A stretch of DNA of 64,000 bases from Eubacterium sp. (GCA_017446095.1 JAFSRN010000004.1:62001-126000), one strand, 5' to 3'; shown: positions 34,264-43,227, counted from the first letter of the stretch. Notes: generated by a model not told the origin, from the sequence alone. Translations and numbers: made by a program.

Positions 34264-35046
34264 TTATTTATCGCTGAAATAGTCGAAGTCGACTTCGTTT
34301 CCGTATTCATCTTCAAGGTGGTAGATAAGCTCGTGCGCAGCGGCTTCCTTTTTATACCGCGAGCCGTACTTTGAAAAGCCGTGGCTGAAAAGATTGTTTT
34401 CGCTCAGAATCTTGGTGAGCCACATCGGCATTGCGCCGAGTATTTTGATTTCCATAATATATGTATCATCGGGCAGCAGGAACTCGTCCTCGTCGCTTTC
34501 GCCAAGCACAAAGTTGCTGCGCCGCGTGCGCAGGTTGCGGTCAAACGTCATACGGAAGTTTTTATCCTCCTTGCCGAAGAGCGCAAGCCTGTCGTACTGA
34601 ACATAAAGCGCAGGCTTAACCTCGTTTTTGGAAAGGAAGTACCTGAGTTCCTTTGCCACCTGCTGCGACAGGTAGTCTTTTGTTTCAGGCATTACACCCT
34701 CGTTAACAAAAGGCTCGATTTCCTTAATCTTTATTTTAATTCGGCGTTTGTTGCCCACGCCCTCGCTCTTCTTTTTAAGCTCCATAAAGATCTTGTCGTC
34801 CGGGTCTTTGCGGTCGTAATAAGAGCGGATGCGCATTTTTTCCTTATACACGGGCTTTGACGAGTTCTGGCGGATTACATCGTGGTTAACCGTATCGTAG
34901 TAGATGCTGTAAATCCTGTACTCGTTTCCGCCAATGCAAAACGGGTCAAGCTCCATATGCTCAAGAAGAAGCGGCATAATGGCGTCAAGTTGGTCCTTTG
35001 TGACCATATACTTTTTCTCATACCGTTTGAAAGTAGAAATCGCCAA
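34264..35046 (-). CDS. VTC-domain polyphosphate polymerase-like protein
   Basis: The 260-residue protein shows the VTC domain pattern: TFKRYEKKYMVTKDQLDAIM at the N-terminus, YRIYSIYYDTVNHDVIR, then KMRIRSYYDRK and FMELKKKSEGVGNKRRIKIK with the basic residues that line the tunnel. A later acidic strand, YIMEIKILGAMPMWL, carries the metal-binding Glu. Eukaryotic VTC4 makes polyphosphate from ATP, and bacterial relatives are presumed to do so. The start is a TTG at 35046 preceded by AGGAAG; an ATG 7 bp upstream is out of frame. It is the first gene of the four-gene operon. Confidence 0.88.
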   Translation of the reverse strand: MAISTFKRYEKKYMVTKDQLDAIMPLLLEHMELDPFCIGGNEYRIYSIYYDTVNHDVIRQNSSKPVYKEKMRIRSYYDRKDPDDKIFMELKKKSEGVGNKRRIKIKIKEIEPFVNEGVMPETKDYLSQQVAKELRYFLSKNEVKPALYVQYDRLALFGKEDKNFRMTFDRNLRTRRSNFVLGESDEDEFLLPDDTYIMEIKILGAMPMWLTKILSENNLFSHGFSKYGSRYKKEAAAHELIYHLEDEYGNEVDFDYFSDK

Positions 35047-35096
35047 AACATCACTTCCTCTCTAAAAAATATACATCTGCGCATAAGTGTACTATT

Positions 35097-35125
35097 ATAA
35101 TATAACTTTAGAATTATTATGTCAA
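35097..35125 (-). promoter_or_regulatory. sigma-A promoter of the VTC-CotH operon
   Basis: TTGACA (35120-35125) and TATTAT (35097-35102) on the minus strand are 17 bp apart. The region just upstream (35126-35162) is a run of ATTAAATA-like repeats that could act as an UP element. Confidence 0.8.
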
Positions 35126-35162
35126 TTGAATATTAAATAAAGATTAAATAAAAATTAAATAA

Positions 35163-36386
35163 TCAACTGAATTTGCCGGGTAGTCTGTTAATTATCTCAA
35201 AATCATCAGGATAAAGCTCAACCGTGTTTTCGTGAATCTCGCAATCAAGGCGAAGGATATCGATAAGGTTGGGGTTTGATACTGTGACGAGTCCGTCGCT
35301 GATTCTTACGATGTTTTCCCTGCCGCCGAGGCAATTCACAAGTCGCTTTACGTCGCGCGGAAGTTCATCTTGCGAAAGCAGATTAAACCGCGCAGCAATT
35401 AGGCGGCACATAAAATATGACAGCAGCGCAACAACTGCGCCGACAACCAGGAAGTACACGGGCTTGTGCATATTCCTGAACATCGAAATAATATCGGGCA
35501 AATTTGTAAAGCCGATGCGGATGTCTACAAAAGCCGTAACCGCGTAACTCAGATAAATAACTATCAGCGAGCCTACATATAGCAGCGGACTGACAAGCAG
35601 CAAAAGCAGGTAAAACAGGCGCTCATCACCAAAGATCACGGACAGCAACAGCGCTGATAAGAAAGCAAATACCGCTTCGTTTTTCAGCCGATTAAACAGC
35701 GCGGCAAATACGCCGAGGGGGATGAAAACAGTTGCAAAGTACCTGCCTGTAAGGAATTCCGCAGTACTTGTTGCGGGGCTGTCTGCCGACTTGAAAATAT
35801 CCACCGCGCCCGTTGTGATGCTGCCGTCGACCACCGTTGCGGCAGAGTATGACTTGTGGTAAAACAGCCCCTCAAAATAGTCGCCGAAAAGCAACCGAGA
35901 TAGGTTATCGAGCGTGCCGAACAGCGCACCCCTGCCCTCAATTATTTGAGCAAACGCCTGCAAAGACGCGGTATAGCGCTCATACAAAAGGATAAAAATC
36001 ACCGCAAAAGTTACGCTGATTGCCAGCACCGAAATATAACCGATCAGCAGGTCGGTATTGCGCAGAACAAGGCAGAACAGTAGCGTTATGCCCACGCCGA
36101 ACAACAGGCTGAAATGCGCGCCGCACGCGGCAAACAGCATCGTATCGCTTACGAGATACGCACAGACAGCGGCTACCGCTTTTTTTGCGCTTTTGCAGAA
36201 TTTGTAAACGGAAAAAGTGCAAAACGGAACTGCGAAAACTACGTTTATTGCGGCTGAAAATTCGTGCTCTGCGGAATCAAGAACAATAAAAACGAGGTAA
36301 ACCGCAGCCATTGCGGCGGCTGTAAACACGGCAGGATACGCCGCTGTGTATTTAGTTTTGAGTGCAAAATCAAAAAAATCGTCCAT
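35163..36386 (-). CDS. membrane protein resembling a degenerate PTS EIIC-EIIB
   Basis: The 407-residue protein has nine to ten membrane segments and then a soluble tail of about 70 residues. The membrane part (SDTMLFAACGAHFSLLFGVGI; GRYFATVFIPLGVFAALF) resembles glucose-superfamily PTS EIIC. The tail, VKRLVNCLGGRENIVRISDG followed by LVTVSNPNLIDILRLD, resembles EIIB's start (L-x-x-x-L-G-G-x-x-N-I). However, the phosphorylated Cys-x-T-R-L-R site is absent and replaced by residues without Cys. It is therefore probably not a working PTS component, but a sensor or repurposed channel. No good ribosome-binding site is seen at the ATG, so the start is uncertain. Confidence 0.55.
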   Translation of the reverse strand: MDDFFDFALKTKYTAAYPAVFTAAAMAAVYLVFIVLDSAEHEFSAAINVVFAVPFCTFSVYKFCKSAKKAVAAVCAYLVSDTMLFAACGAHFSLLFGVGITLLFCLVLRNTDLLIGYISVLAISVTFAVIFILLYERYTASLQAFAQIIEGRGALFGTLDNLSRLLFGDYFEGLFYHKSYSAATVVDGSITTGAVDIFKSADSPATSTAEFLTGRYFATVFIPLGVFAALFNRLKNEAVFAFLSALLLSVIFGDERLFYLLLLLVSPLLYVGSLIVIYLSYAVTAFVDIRIGFTNLPDIISMFRNMHKPVYFLVVGAVVALLSYFMCRLIAARFNLLSQDELPRDVKRLVNCLGGRENIVRISDGLVTVSNPNLIDILRLDCEIHENTVELYPDDFEIINRLPGKFS

Positions 36387-36422
36387 ACCGTAAGTATGAA
36401 CGATTTTGCTAAAATTATACAG

Positions 36423-37781
36423 TTATTTGAGGATAAGCGTTGCGTTGTAGTCGTCAATATCATAGTTGCCCGCGCTGTTAACAAGCAGGTCGTAGAGATC
36501 GGCATCCTTGCCGTCAAAGGTTTTTGCCTTAATCTTGCGAAGTATCGGTCTGATTTTACCGAGGAAGGCGATGAAAACGTCGCCCTTGGGCGTGCCTTTT
36601 TTGAAGGTCTGGTTGCCCTCAAACATATTGCGCACAAGCTCTGCGGCGTAGAGTTTAACCTGCATTTGCTTAACCTCGGGGTCGCTGCACTTGATGAACA
36701 TTTTTCTGCACAGCGAGCCTACTGTGATTTTGTTGAGCTTTTTAAACAGCATGCTAACAATCGGGAACAGCTTTTTCCTGTCCCCCATTCCGAGCTTGCG
36801 CAGCGGGTTATACGGGTTGTCGCGCAGGTCGGCAAACATATTGAGCAGCATATTGTCAAACAGGTCGGAAAGGTACTGTTTGCAGGACTTTCCGCCTGTG
36901 TCCCAATCAAAATCGGGGGTTGGAATTGACTTGATATGCACAGTACTTTCGTCCTCAATTTCAACAAGGCGGATAACCGACGGGTCGGCTATAATCGAGC
37001 CGGTGCAGACGTCGTAAATCTTGTTGCCGTTTTCAAGCTCGCGCACATTAATGCTCTGGTTGTGCATATGACCTGTGAACACAAGATGCACGCCCTCGTC
37101 TGCAAGCAGTCTTGTGACAGCCTCGGCATCCTTCTGATAAGTGCCGCTGACTACTGACAGAATAGGCTGACCGGGCAAAAGCGGATAGTGATTCATCGCA
37201 AACATCATCTGCCCGTCCTCGCGAGCCTTGGCGGTTTGTTCCTTAATCCACTCAATGTGCTTTTCGTCAAACCTGTGCGAGTGGTTAACATCGCCGTCGT
37301 TGCAAAGCGCAAGCAGGCGTACGCCGTCAGCAAGCTGCGCAACGTAAGACATATGTTCCCTGTCAACCGCAATAGCATCGGCAAAACCGAAGTCCTTGTA
37401 GAGGTCGTACAGTTCCTCGTACGAAGTCGGCTCGGGCTGATATCTGCCGTTTTCGTTAAACGCAAACGGGTCGTCCTTGCAGTCGTGGTCGGCTGTGATT
37501 ACGTAAATCTTTTTGCCCTTTGCCTTAAGGTCGTTGAGCAGTTTAATAAAGCCGAGATGGCTCTCTTTCTCGCCGTTGAAGGTGAGGTCGCCTGCAATCA
37601 GTACTGTGTCCGCCTCGTCAGCCTCGCCGAGCCAATCAAACACGGCGTTGTTGATACTCTCGGTTTCGGCAAAGCATTTTTGCTCGTAGCGCATAAATTC
37701 CTCGTACTCTTTGCCGAACGCGCCGAGCGAGTTTTTGAAAAAATGGGGGTCTGCTATAAGGTAAAATTTAAACTTTTCCAT
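36423..37781 (-). CDS. calcineurin-like metallophosphoesterase
   Basis: The start at ATG 37781 (MEKFKFYLIADPHFF) is chosen because AAAGGTGG lies just upstream; an in-frame GTG falls inside that site. The 452-residue enzyme has the calcineurin-type metal motifs: IADPHF (D-x-H), VLIAGDLTFNGEKESH (G-D-x-x), ITADHDCKDD in place of G-N-H-E/D, MFAMNHYPLLP and LVFTGHMHNQS (G-H-x-H). The C-terminal 170 residues are a helical extension. The substrate is unknown. It is the third gene after GH51 and DUF6171; the DUF6171 stop lies 3 bp before this start. Confidence 0.87.
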   Translation of the reverse strand: MEKFKFYLIADPHFFKNSLGAFGKEYEEFMRYEQKCFAETESINNAVFDWLGEADEADTVLIAGDLTFNGEKESHLGFIKLLNDLKAKGKKIYVITADHDCKDDPFAFNENGRYQPEPTSYEELYDLYKDFGFADAIAVDREHMSYVAQLADGVRLLALCNDGDVNHSHRFDEKHIEWIKEQTAKAREDGQMMFAMNHYPLLPGQPILSVVSGTYQKDAEAVTRLLADEGVHLVFTGHMHNQSINVRELENGNKIYDVCTGSIIADPSVIRLVEIEDESTVHIKSIPTPDFDWDTGGKSCKQYLSDLFDNMLLNMFADLRDNPYNPLRKLGMGDRKKLFPIVSMLFKKLNKITVGSLCRKMFIKCSDPEVKQMQVKLYAAELVRNMFEGNQTFKKGTPKGDVFIAFLGKIRPILRKIKAKTFDGKDADLYDLLVNSAGNYDIDDYNATLILK

Positions 37782-37783
37782 AG

Positions 37784-38035
37784 TTACCACCTTTTGTTAT
37801 CCGCGTCGGGGCAGTCGGACGCTGCAAGCCTTGCGCGCACTTCAACATAACAGCCGCATTTAAGGCACATACCCGACAGCAGATTATCACACGCCTTGCA
37901 CACGGCAAGGCGCTGTTTTAACGTATTTTCGTCGCAAAGCGACTCCTTATCAAGCGTGGCGACGTACTGCATAATCTCGCTGTACGTCACGCTCTCCCCT
38001 GCTTCAAGCAGCAGGCATTTTTTGCAGTTTTGCAT
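37784..38035 (-). CDS. DUF6171 family cysteine-rich small protein
   Basis: This 83-residue protein has two paired-cysteine sites, [15 protein letters not shown] at the N-terminus and CKACDNLLSGMCLKCGCYVEVRA in the C-terminal half, spaced like a small zinc-binding fold. The pattern matches DUF6171 proteins of Firmicutes, whose role is unknown. It is coupled to the GH51 gene by a one-base stop/start overlap (TAATG), and its stop codon lies in the ribosome-binding region of the metallophosphoesterase gene. Confidence 0.77.
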   Translation of the reverse strand: MQNCKKCLLLEAGESVTYSEIMQYVATLDKESLCDENTLKQRLAVCKACDNLLSGMCLKCGCYVEVRARLAASDCPDADNKRW

Positions 38036-39522
38036 TACTTATTAATTGTGAACTTGACAACCGAGCAGGCAGGAATTGTAGTTGTAAAGCCGTCGCGCAG
38101 CTGCCTGAAATCTGTAAACTCCGCGGTTTTAACCTTGTCTGCATCATCAAAGGTGTTGTGCTCGTGGCACTCTCCCGTAAGAATTTGCGCTGTAATACTC
38201 TCAACCTTTGTGTCCGCAATCTGGCACCTGATTTTGGCAGATTTGGTAGCGGACGTGTTGGTGATTGTTGAGTAAACCGTGCCGTTTTCGTCAACGGAAG
38301 CGGACTCAACAAGCTGCGGGAAGTCCCTGTTGTCATTTTCCGAATGAATATTTTCAGTAGTGATATACGAGCCGACAAGCGTGTTGTTCTGGTGTTCCTT
38401 ATACATCTTGAACACATAGTACGTCGGCGTTTTGAGCATCTTTTCGCCGTCAGTCAGGATAACCGCCTGCAGAACGTTTACAGTCTGCGCTATGTTAGCC
38501 ATCATAATTCTGTCAGCGTGCTTGTTGAAAATATTGAGCGTAAGACCTGCAACAATAGCGTCGCGCATTGTGTTTTGCTGATAGAGGAATCCGGGGTTAG
38601 TTCCCGGCTCAACGTCATACCACGTTCCCCACTCGTCAACAATCAGCTTGACGCGTGAATTCGGTCTGACGCTGTCCATAGCCGCAAGATGATTTTTAAC
38701 AAGCTCCTCCATACGGCAAGCCTTGTAAATCGTTGAGCGGTACTCTTTTGCGTCAAAGTCGGTAGCCGTACCCTTGTGGTGCCAGTTGCCCGTGGGAACT
38801 GTGTAATAGTGAAGCGAAAGACCGTCTGCGTGGTTTTTGACCTTTTCCATTACCTTCTTTGTCCAGTTGTAATCGTCAACATTCGGACCGCAGGCAATGC
38901 GCAGAAGGTGCTCCCCTGCCTTATAGTCGCGGCAATAGGTGTTATAGCGCTTGAACAGGCTGCCGTAATACTCGGGGTCCATACATCCGCCGCAGCCCCA
39001 GCTTTCGTTACCGACGCCGAAGTACTTGAGGTCAAACGGCTCTTTGTCGCCGTTTTGCTCGCGCAGCTTTGCCATTGGCGAAACGCCGTCAAAGGTCATA
39101 TACTCAACCCACTCGTTCATTTCCTGAACGGTGCCTGAGCCCACGTTGCCGTTAACGTATGTATCGCAGCCGATCTGGCGGCAGAGTTCAAAGTATTCGT
39201 GTGTGCCGAAGGAATTATCCTCAACCACGCCGCCCCAATGGGTATTAACCATCTTTTTGCGCTGTGACTTTTCGCCAATGCCGTCCTTCCAGTGGTACTC
39301 GTCGGCAAAGCATCCGCCCGGCCAGCGCAGGACAGGCAAGCCCATCTCTTTAAGCGCAGTTACAACGTCGGTGCGCATACCGTTAACGTTGGGGATTTTT
39401 GAATCCTCGCCAACAAAAATGCCGTCGTAGATACACCTGCCAAGGTGCTCGCTGAAATGGCCGTAAATATCCTTGTTAATGGTGGCGATTTTCTGGTTGG
39501 GGTTGATTAAATACTTTTCCAT
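38035..39522 (-). CDS. alpha-L-arabinofuranosidase, glycoside hydrolase family 51
   Basis: The 495-residue enzyme removes arabinofuranosyl groups from arabinan- or arabinoxylan-derived oligosaccharides. Visible motifs are [20 protein letters not shown] (residues 19-38), [19 protein letters not shown], the acid/base region [14 protein letters not shown] and the nucleophile region [17 protein letters not shown]. There is no signal peptide, so it probably acts on imported oligosaccharides, consistent with the nearby GPH transporter. The promoter region carries an 18-bp palindrome that could bind a sugar-responsive repressor. Confidence 0.94.
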   Translation of the reverse strand: MEKYLINPNQKIATINKDIYGHFSEHLGRCIYDGIFVGEDSKIPNVNGMRTDVVTALKEMGLPVLRWPGGCFADEYHWKDGIGEKSQRKKMVNTHWGGVVEDNSFGTHEYFELCRQIGCDTYVNGNVGSGTVQEMNEWVEYMTFDGVSPMAKLREQNGDKEPFDLKYFGVGNESWGCGGCMDPEYYGSLFKRYNTYCRDYKAGEHLLRIACGPNVDDYNWTKKVMEKVKNHADGLSLHYYTVPTGNWHHKGTATDFDAKEYRSTIYKACRMEELVKNHLAAMDSVRPNSRVKLIVDEWGTWYDVEPGTNPGFLYQQNTMRDAIVAGLTLNIFNKHADRIMMANIAQTVNVLQAVILTDGEKMLKTPTYYVFKMYKEHQNNTLVGSYITTENIHSENDNRDFPQLVESASVDENGTVYSTITNTSATKSAKIRCQIADTKVESITAQILTGECHEHNTFDDADKVKTAEFTDFRQLRDGFTTTIPACSVVKFTINK

Positions 39523-39558
39523 ATATTGGGTACCTCACAATAGTATTCACGTTGAACG

Positions 39559-39583
39559 TACCATAATATTGTGGTAAAGTCAA
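39559..39583 (-). promoter_or_regulatory. operator-like palindrome beside the GH51 -35 box
   Basis: TACCATAATATTGTGGTA (39559-39576) is an 18-bp palindrome with one mismatched pair. It directly abuts TTGACT (39578-39583) on the minus strand. A -10 box at normal spacing is weak (TACGTT), so expression may need an activator or be tightly controlled. A second short inverted repeat (ACGTT-G-AACGT, 39549-39559) lies closer to the gene. Confidence 0.5.
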
Positions 39584-39631
39584 GTTATTTCAAATTGATT
39601 GTAGGTCCTGCCAAAATTTTGGTAATTTGCA

Positions 39632-40702
39632 CTAAAGAACAATCAATTCTTTGGTAACTGTGCTCAAATTTTCGCGTCCTCTGGGCGATAAGTAACATAC
39701 ATCCTCAATGCGGATGCCAAACTTATCCGGCAGGTAGATTCCCGGCTCTATCGAGGTGACGTTGCCTACCTCGTATGTATCGCTGCTGTAGGGCGAAGCG
39801 TTGTAGCCCTCGTGGATTTCAAGCCCCACGCCGTGACCGAGACCGTGGCGGAAATACTGCGCCATCCCCTTTTCGTCAAGCACGTCGTACGCCGCCTTGT
39901 AAACGTCCTTGCACGGCACGCCTGCATTGAGCGCTTTAATGCCAGCAAGCTGCGCTATAAGCACAAGGTCGTATGCCTCGCGCATTTCATCCGTTGCGCT
40001 GCCAACTGCAACGGTGCGCGTCATATCGGAATGGTAACCCTCGTACGTTGCGCCGAAGTCGAACAGCACAAAATCGCCGTCCTTAATAACGTTGTCACCC
40101 GGTACGCCGTGCGGCATAGATGTGTGCGCGCCTGACAGCAGGATTGTGTCAAACGACAGCCCGTGCGAGCCGTTTTTAGCCATAAGGTAGTCGAAGTATG
40201 CGGCAAGCTCTTTTTCCGTCTTACCTGATTGAACGTGGTTAAGCAGCTCAAGGAACGACTTTTCGGCAATTTCGTTTGCCTTTTTCATCAGCACAATTTC
40301 GTCCATTTCCTTGCAGTTGCGCGCACGCATAAGGCGGTTACCGAGCGGCAGCCACTCGACTGACGGCGAAGCGGATTTAAAGGTTTCAAAGCGTTTGAGG
40401 GTAATGGTTTCGTCCTCAAAAACGCAGGAGGTAATACCGTGTTTTTCAAACAGCGCGGTAAGTTCATCGGTAAAGAACTTGGTAATTTCAATAACCGTTA
40501 ATCCTGTTTTGGTTGCGTGGTTTTGCGCGGTTTCCGTGTAGCGCGAATCAACAATGTGGTACGCGCAATCGGGCGTGATTAACACGATGCCCTCGCTCGG
40601 TGAAAAGCCGCATAAATAGTGCATATTCGCTTCATTACAAAGCACCAGCGCATCAGCGCCGGTGTCTTTGATAATCTGCTGACATTTAGAGATGTTGTTC
40701 AT
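39632..40702 (-). CDS. Xaa-Pro aminopeptidase-like M24 peptidase
   Basis: The 356-residue enzyme has the creatinase-like N-terminal domain (ALVLCNEANMHYLCGF, then YHIVDSRYTETAQNHA) and an M24 catalytic domain. All five metal ligands can be assigned: Asp in LFDFGATYEGYHSD and the second Asp in the same block, His in FRHGLGHGVGLEIHEGY, Glu in SIEPGIYL and Glu in RIEDVCYL. Such enzymes remove N-terminal residues preceding proline. It lies 19 bp after the GPH transporter gene, so it may share that transcript. Confidence 0.92.
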   Translation of the reverse strand: MNNISKCQQIIKDTGADALVLCNEANMHYLCGFSPSEGIVLITPDCAYHIVDSRYTETAQNHATKTGLTVIEITKFFTDELTALFEKHGITSCVFEDETITLKRFETFKSASPSVEWLPLGNRLMRARNCKEMDEIVLMKKANEIAEKSFLELLNHVQSGKTEKELAAYFDYLMAKNGSHGLSFDTILLSGAHTSMPHGVPGDNVIKDGDFVLFDFGATYEGYHSDMTRTVAVGSATDEMREAYDLVLIAQLAGIKALNAGVPCKDVYKAAYDVLDEKGMAQYFRHGLGHGVGLEIHEGYNASPYSSDTYEVGNVTSIEPGIYLPDKFGIRIEDVCYLSPRGRENLSTVTKELIVL

Positions 40703-40721
40703 AAATGCTCCTTGCAGTTAA

Positions 40722-43028
40722 TTATTCTGTTACTTCTTCAGCCGGTTCCTTTTCGGCAGTTTCTGCTTCCTCCTGTGCCTTTGCGTCGGCATAGAGGGCT
40801 TCAATCTCGTCAAAGTGGCTGTAGTTTTCGTACTGAGTAAGGAACTTCTTTGCATCGTTGTACGGCTTTGCAGCGCGGTTGAAGCGTGCAAACTCGTCCA
40901 TAAGCGCCTTTGCTTCCTTCTGAGTTTCTTTCTTCTGCTCGGTCAGAGCCTTTGCGGCAGCCTTGTCGCTCTTGTTCTTTGCAGCCTCAAAGATTTGCTT
41001 ATCGAGCTCGTCCTCTTTGTCAAACAGGGCGATAAGCTCATCCATATCGGGTGACTTGAACTCGTTAACTGTGCCGTAGAACTTGTCGTAGGCCTTTCTT
41101 GCGGCGCGGTTATCCTTAACAAGCTGGATTCTGAACTTGCGGAATGCCTTCTGCTCGGGAGTGTCTTTTGGCAGAGCCTGCGCTTCCTTGAGTTCCTGCA
41201 GCGTGTTCTTGAGGTCGATGGTCTTGATGTAGTCGCAGCCTTGATTGAAGATATCGGTGTAAACCTCAATCTTGTGCTTGCCGAGGTCGCTGTCGAACTT
41301 ATCAAGCTCTTCGCATACAAACTTGGAAATATCGATTTCCTCATTAAACGCAATGTCGTCTTTATACTGCTTTTTAGCGGCTTTTCTGTCCTCGCCCTTC
41401 AGCGATTTATACGACGATTTATCAAGTGTTTTAGGAGTTTCGTCAGCCATCTTGCGTGCGTTATCTACAAGCTCAATAGCTTCAACAATCTGTGCGTTTT
41501 CAAGCGCGTTGTTTGAGTAGTCCTCAAAGAGTGAGCGAACTTTAAGCACGCGGATAATGCTCTTCTGCTTCTTTTCGTTGAAGTCGTAGAAGAAGTAAGG
41601 TACAACGTTGAGGAACGCACCTACCGCGCACATAATGATGAGTGCAGGCAGGAATTTCCAGAGGAGTCCCGGCTCGCCGGTGTCGACAAACAGAATGTCA
41701 AACGACTTCTCATATCCGTTACCCTCGTAGATGCCGTATTTTTCCTGGAATGCAGGGATAACGGCTGCGGTGAACAGAGTTACAAGGTTACCGATTGTGG
41801 CAACTGCGGCAAACATACCGTCAATACGCTCGCCCGATTTATACTGCTGATAGTCGCGGATATCCGCCTGAATAGCAGGCGTGGTAATCTGCTCAAACGC
41901 GCTGAACAGATAGTTGAGCCAGATGCAGAACACGAGCCACCAGAAGCTCTTGACGTTGATAAGCATAAGCAAAATGCAGACAACGTTCATAAGGTTAACC
42001 GCAACAAGCACGGTCTTTTTGCCGAAGCGTTTTACAAAGAACGGCGCGGCAATCATACCCCAGAATGAAGCATTACCGATAATAATCCACGCTGTGCCGT
42101 AAACTGCGGGGTCAACTGTTTTACCGTAGTTCTGGTTGTAGTAAAGAATGTTGTAGTAAGCAAGCTCAAGGAAGCCGAGCCAACCTGCAAGCGCGATAAT
42201 CCAGAAGTACTTGTTTTTGGCAACCTCTTTGAGGGCGTCCATAAAGCGAATCTGGATTGTGTGCGTTTTTGCCTGAACGATTTTTTCCTGCGTATTGGCA
42301 AATACGATAATGGTAAGACCGATACCGATAACCGCATAGATAGGATATGCGATTCTGTAAACGAGAATGTTTGACTGGTCGGTCTTTGTAATCTGCGCGA
42401 TAAGCGGATTTACAAAGTTCATTATCGACGGTGCAAGCGAATAAACGACTGCTTTTATTGCAAGTACGTCAGTTCTCTCCTGCGTGTTGGGCGAAAGAAC
42501 GTGAATAAGGTTCTCATACGCGTCTTTAAAGAAGAAGAAAAAGAAATGAAGCGCAAGGTTGCAGATAAAAACTACGATTAACTTAATCCAGTAGCCTTTT
42601 TCGTAACCCATTACTTTGCCCGGGAACATACTGTACATAAGTTCATACGGGAACCAGACGTATATCAGCGCAACAACAGCGGTGGGTATACCCATTGAAA
42701 GCAGGTACGGTCGGTACTTACCGCCCTTACCGCGCGTGTTGTCGACCATATTCGCCCTGACTGCAGTCAGCGGCACATTGAGTATGGTTGCAATAAGATA
42801 GATTATGTACGAATGTGACGGACTTACACCGATAGCGGTACTTACAATAATGTTTGTAGTACTTACAATAAGTGTTGAACCGAGCTGGATAAGGAAATAT
42901 GCACCGATACCGCCGAACGCGTAAGCGCCGATTTCCTTAAAAGTCATATACCTGCCCTTGGGCGGCACTTTCCAGTAGGTCTTTACGTCCTTGATAGTAC
43001 TTTTGGCTTTAGCCAATTTACCAGCCAT
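40722..43028 (-). CDS. GPH-type (MFS) sugar transporter with a long cytoplasmic tail
   Basis: The 768-residue protein has about 12 membrane helices in residues 30-495, with GPH-family features: an N-terminal FKEIGAYAFGGIGAYFLIQL, the loop VDNTRGKGGKYRPYLLSMGI and ITTPAIQADIRDYQQYKSGE after helix 10. These transporters import glycosides, pentosides or hexuronides with a cation. The last 265 residues (from KVRSLFEDYSNN) are hydrophilic and helical, rich in Lys, Glu and Ala, and end EKEPAEEVTE. They do not look like the EIIA-type domain fused to some lactose permeases. The tail's role is unknown. It has a consensus promoter; GH51 downstream suggests an arabinoside substrate. Confidence 0.85.
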   Translation of the reverse strand: MAGKLAKAKSTIKDVKTYWKVPPKGRYMTFKEIGAYAFGGIGAYFLIQLGSTLIVSTTNIIVSTAIGVSPSHSYIIYLIATILNVPLTAVRANMVDNTRGKGGKYRPYLLSMGIPTAVVALIYVWFPYELMYSMFPGKVMGYEKGYWIKLIVVFICNLALHFFFFFFKDAYENLIHVLSPNTQERTDVLAIKAVVYSLAPSIMNFVNPLIAQITKTDQSNILVYRIAYPIYAVIGIGLTIIVFANTQEKIVQAKTHTIQIRFMDALKEVAKNKYFWIIALAGWLGFLELAYYNILYYNQNYGKTVDPAVYGTAWIIIGNASFWGMIAAPFFVKRFGKKTVLVAVNLMNVVCILLMLINVKSFWWLVFCIWLNYLFSAFEQITTPAIQADIRDYQQYKSGERIDGMFAAVATIGNLVTLFTAAVIPAFQEKYGIYEGNGYEKSFDILFVDTGEPGLLWKFLPALIIMCAVGAFLNVVPYFFYDFNEKKQKSIIRVLKVRSLFEDYSNNALENAQIVEAIELVDNARKMADETPKTLDKSSYKSLKGEDRKAAKKQYKDDIAFNEEIDISKFVCEELDKFDSDLGKHKIEVYTDIFNQGCDYIKTIDLKNTLQELKEAQALPKDTPEQKAFRKFRIQLVKDNRAARKAYDKFYGTVNEFKSPDMDELIALFDKEDELDKQIFEAAKNKSDKAAAKALTEQKKETQKEAKALMDEFARFNRAAKPYNDAKKFLTQYENYSHFDEIEALYADAKAQEEAETAEKEPAEEVTE

Positions 43029-43058
43029 AAATTCACTCCCCTAAATCAATATAGTTCC

Positions 43059-43087
43059 ATTATACTGTTTTATAGTATTATAGTCAA
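43059..43087 (-). promoter_or_regulatory. sigma-A promoter of the GPH transporter
   Basis: TTGACT (43082-43087) and TATAAT (43059-43064) on the minus strand are 17 bp apart. Confidence 0.83.
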
Positions 43088-43102
43088 CAAAAACATAAAA
43101 AA

Positions 43103-43129
43103 GTAGGGAGCGGCGACCCCGACGCTCCG
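43103..43129 (+). repeat. REP-like 27-mer, solitary copy 1
   Basis: Identical to the 27-mer inside both element copies (begins GTAGGGAGCGGCGACCCC). It lies just upstream of the transporter promoter. Confidence 0.9.
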
Positions 43130-43143
43130 TTTATCATTCCCAC

Positions 43144-43167
43144 GGGCGATTCGTGAATCGCCCCTAC
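43144..43167 (-). repeat. second REP-like family, GGGCGATTCGTGAATCGCCC type
   Basis: GGGCGATTC and GAATCGCCC form a 9-bp perfect stem and are followed by CTAC, so the minus strand reads GTAGGGGCGATT. It shares the GTAGGG head with the 27-mer but has a different palindrome, and lies between two 27-mers. Confidence 0.85.
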
Positions 43168-43188
43168 AGTTATGTTGGTATATTCATT

Positions 43189-43215
43189 GTAGGGAGCGGC
43201 GACCCCGACGCTCCG
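43189..43215 (+). repeat. REP-like 27-mer, solitary copy 2
   Basis: Exact second copy, 86 bp after the first and in the same orientation. Confidence 0.9.
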
Positions 43216-43227
43216 TTAAAATAACGC

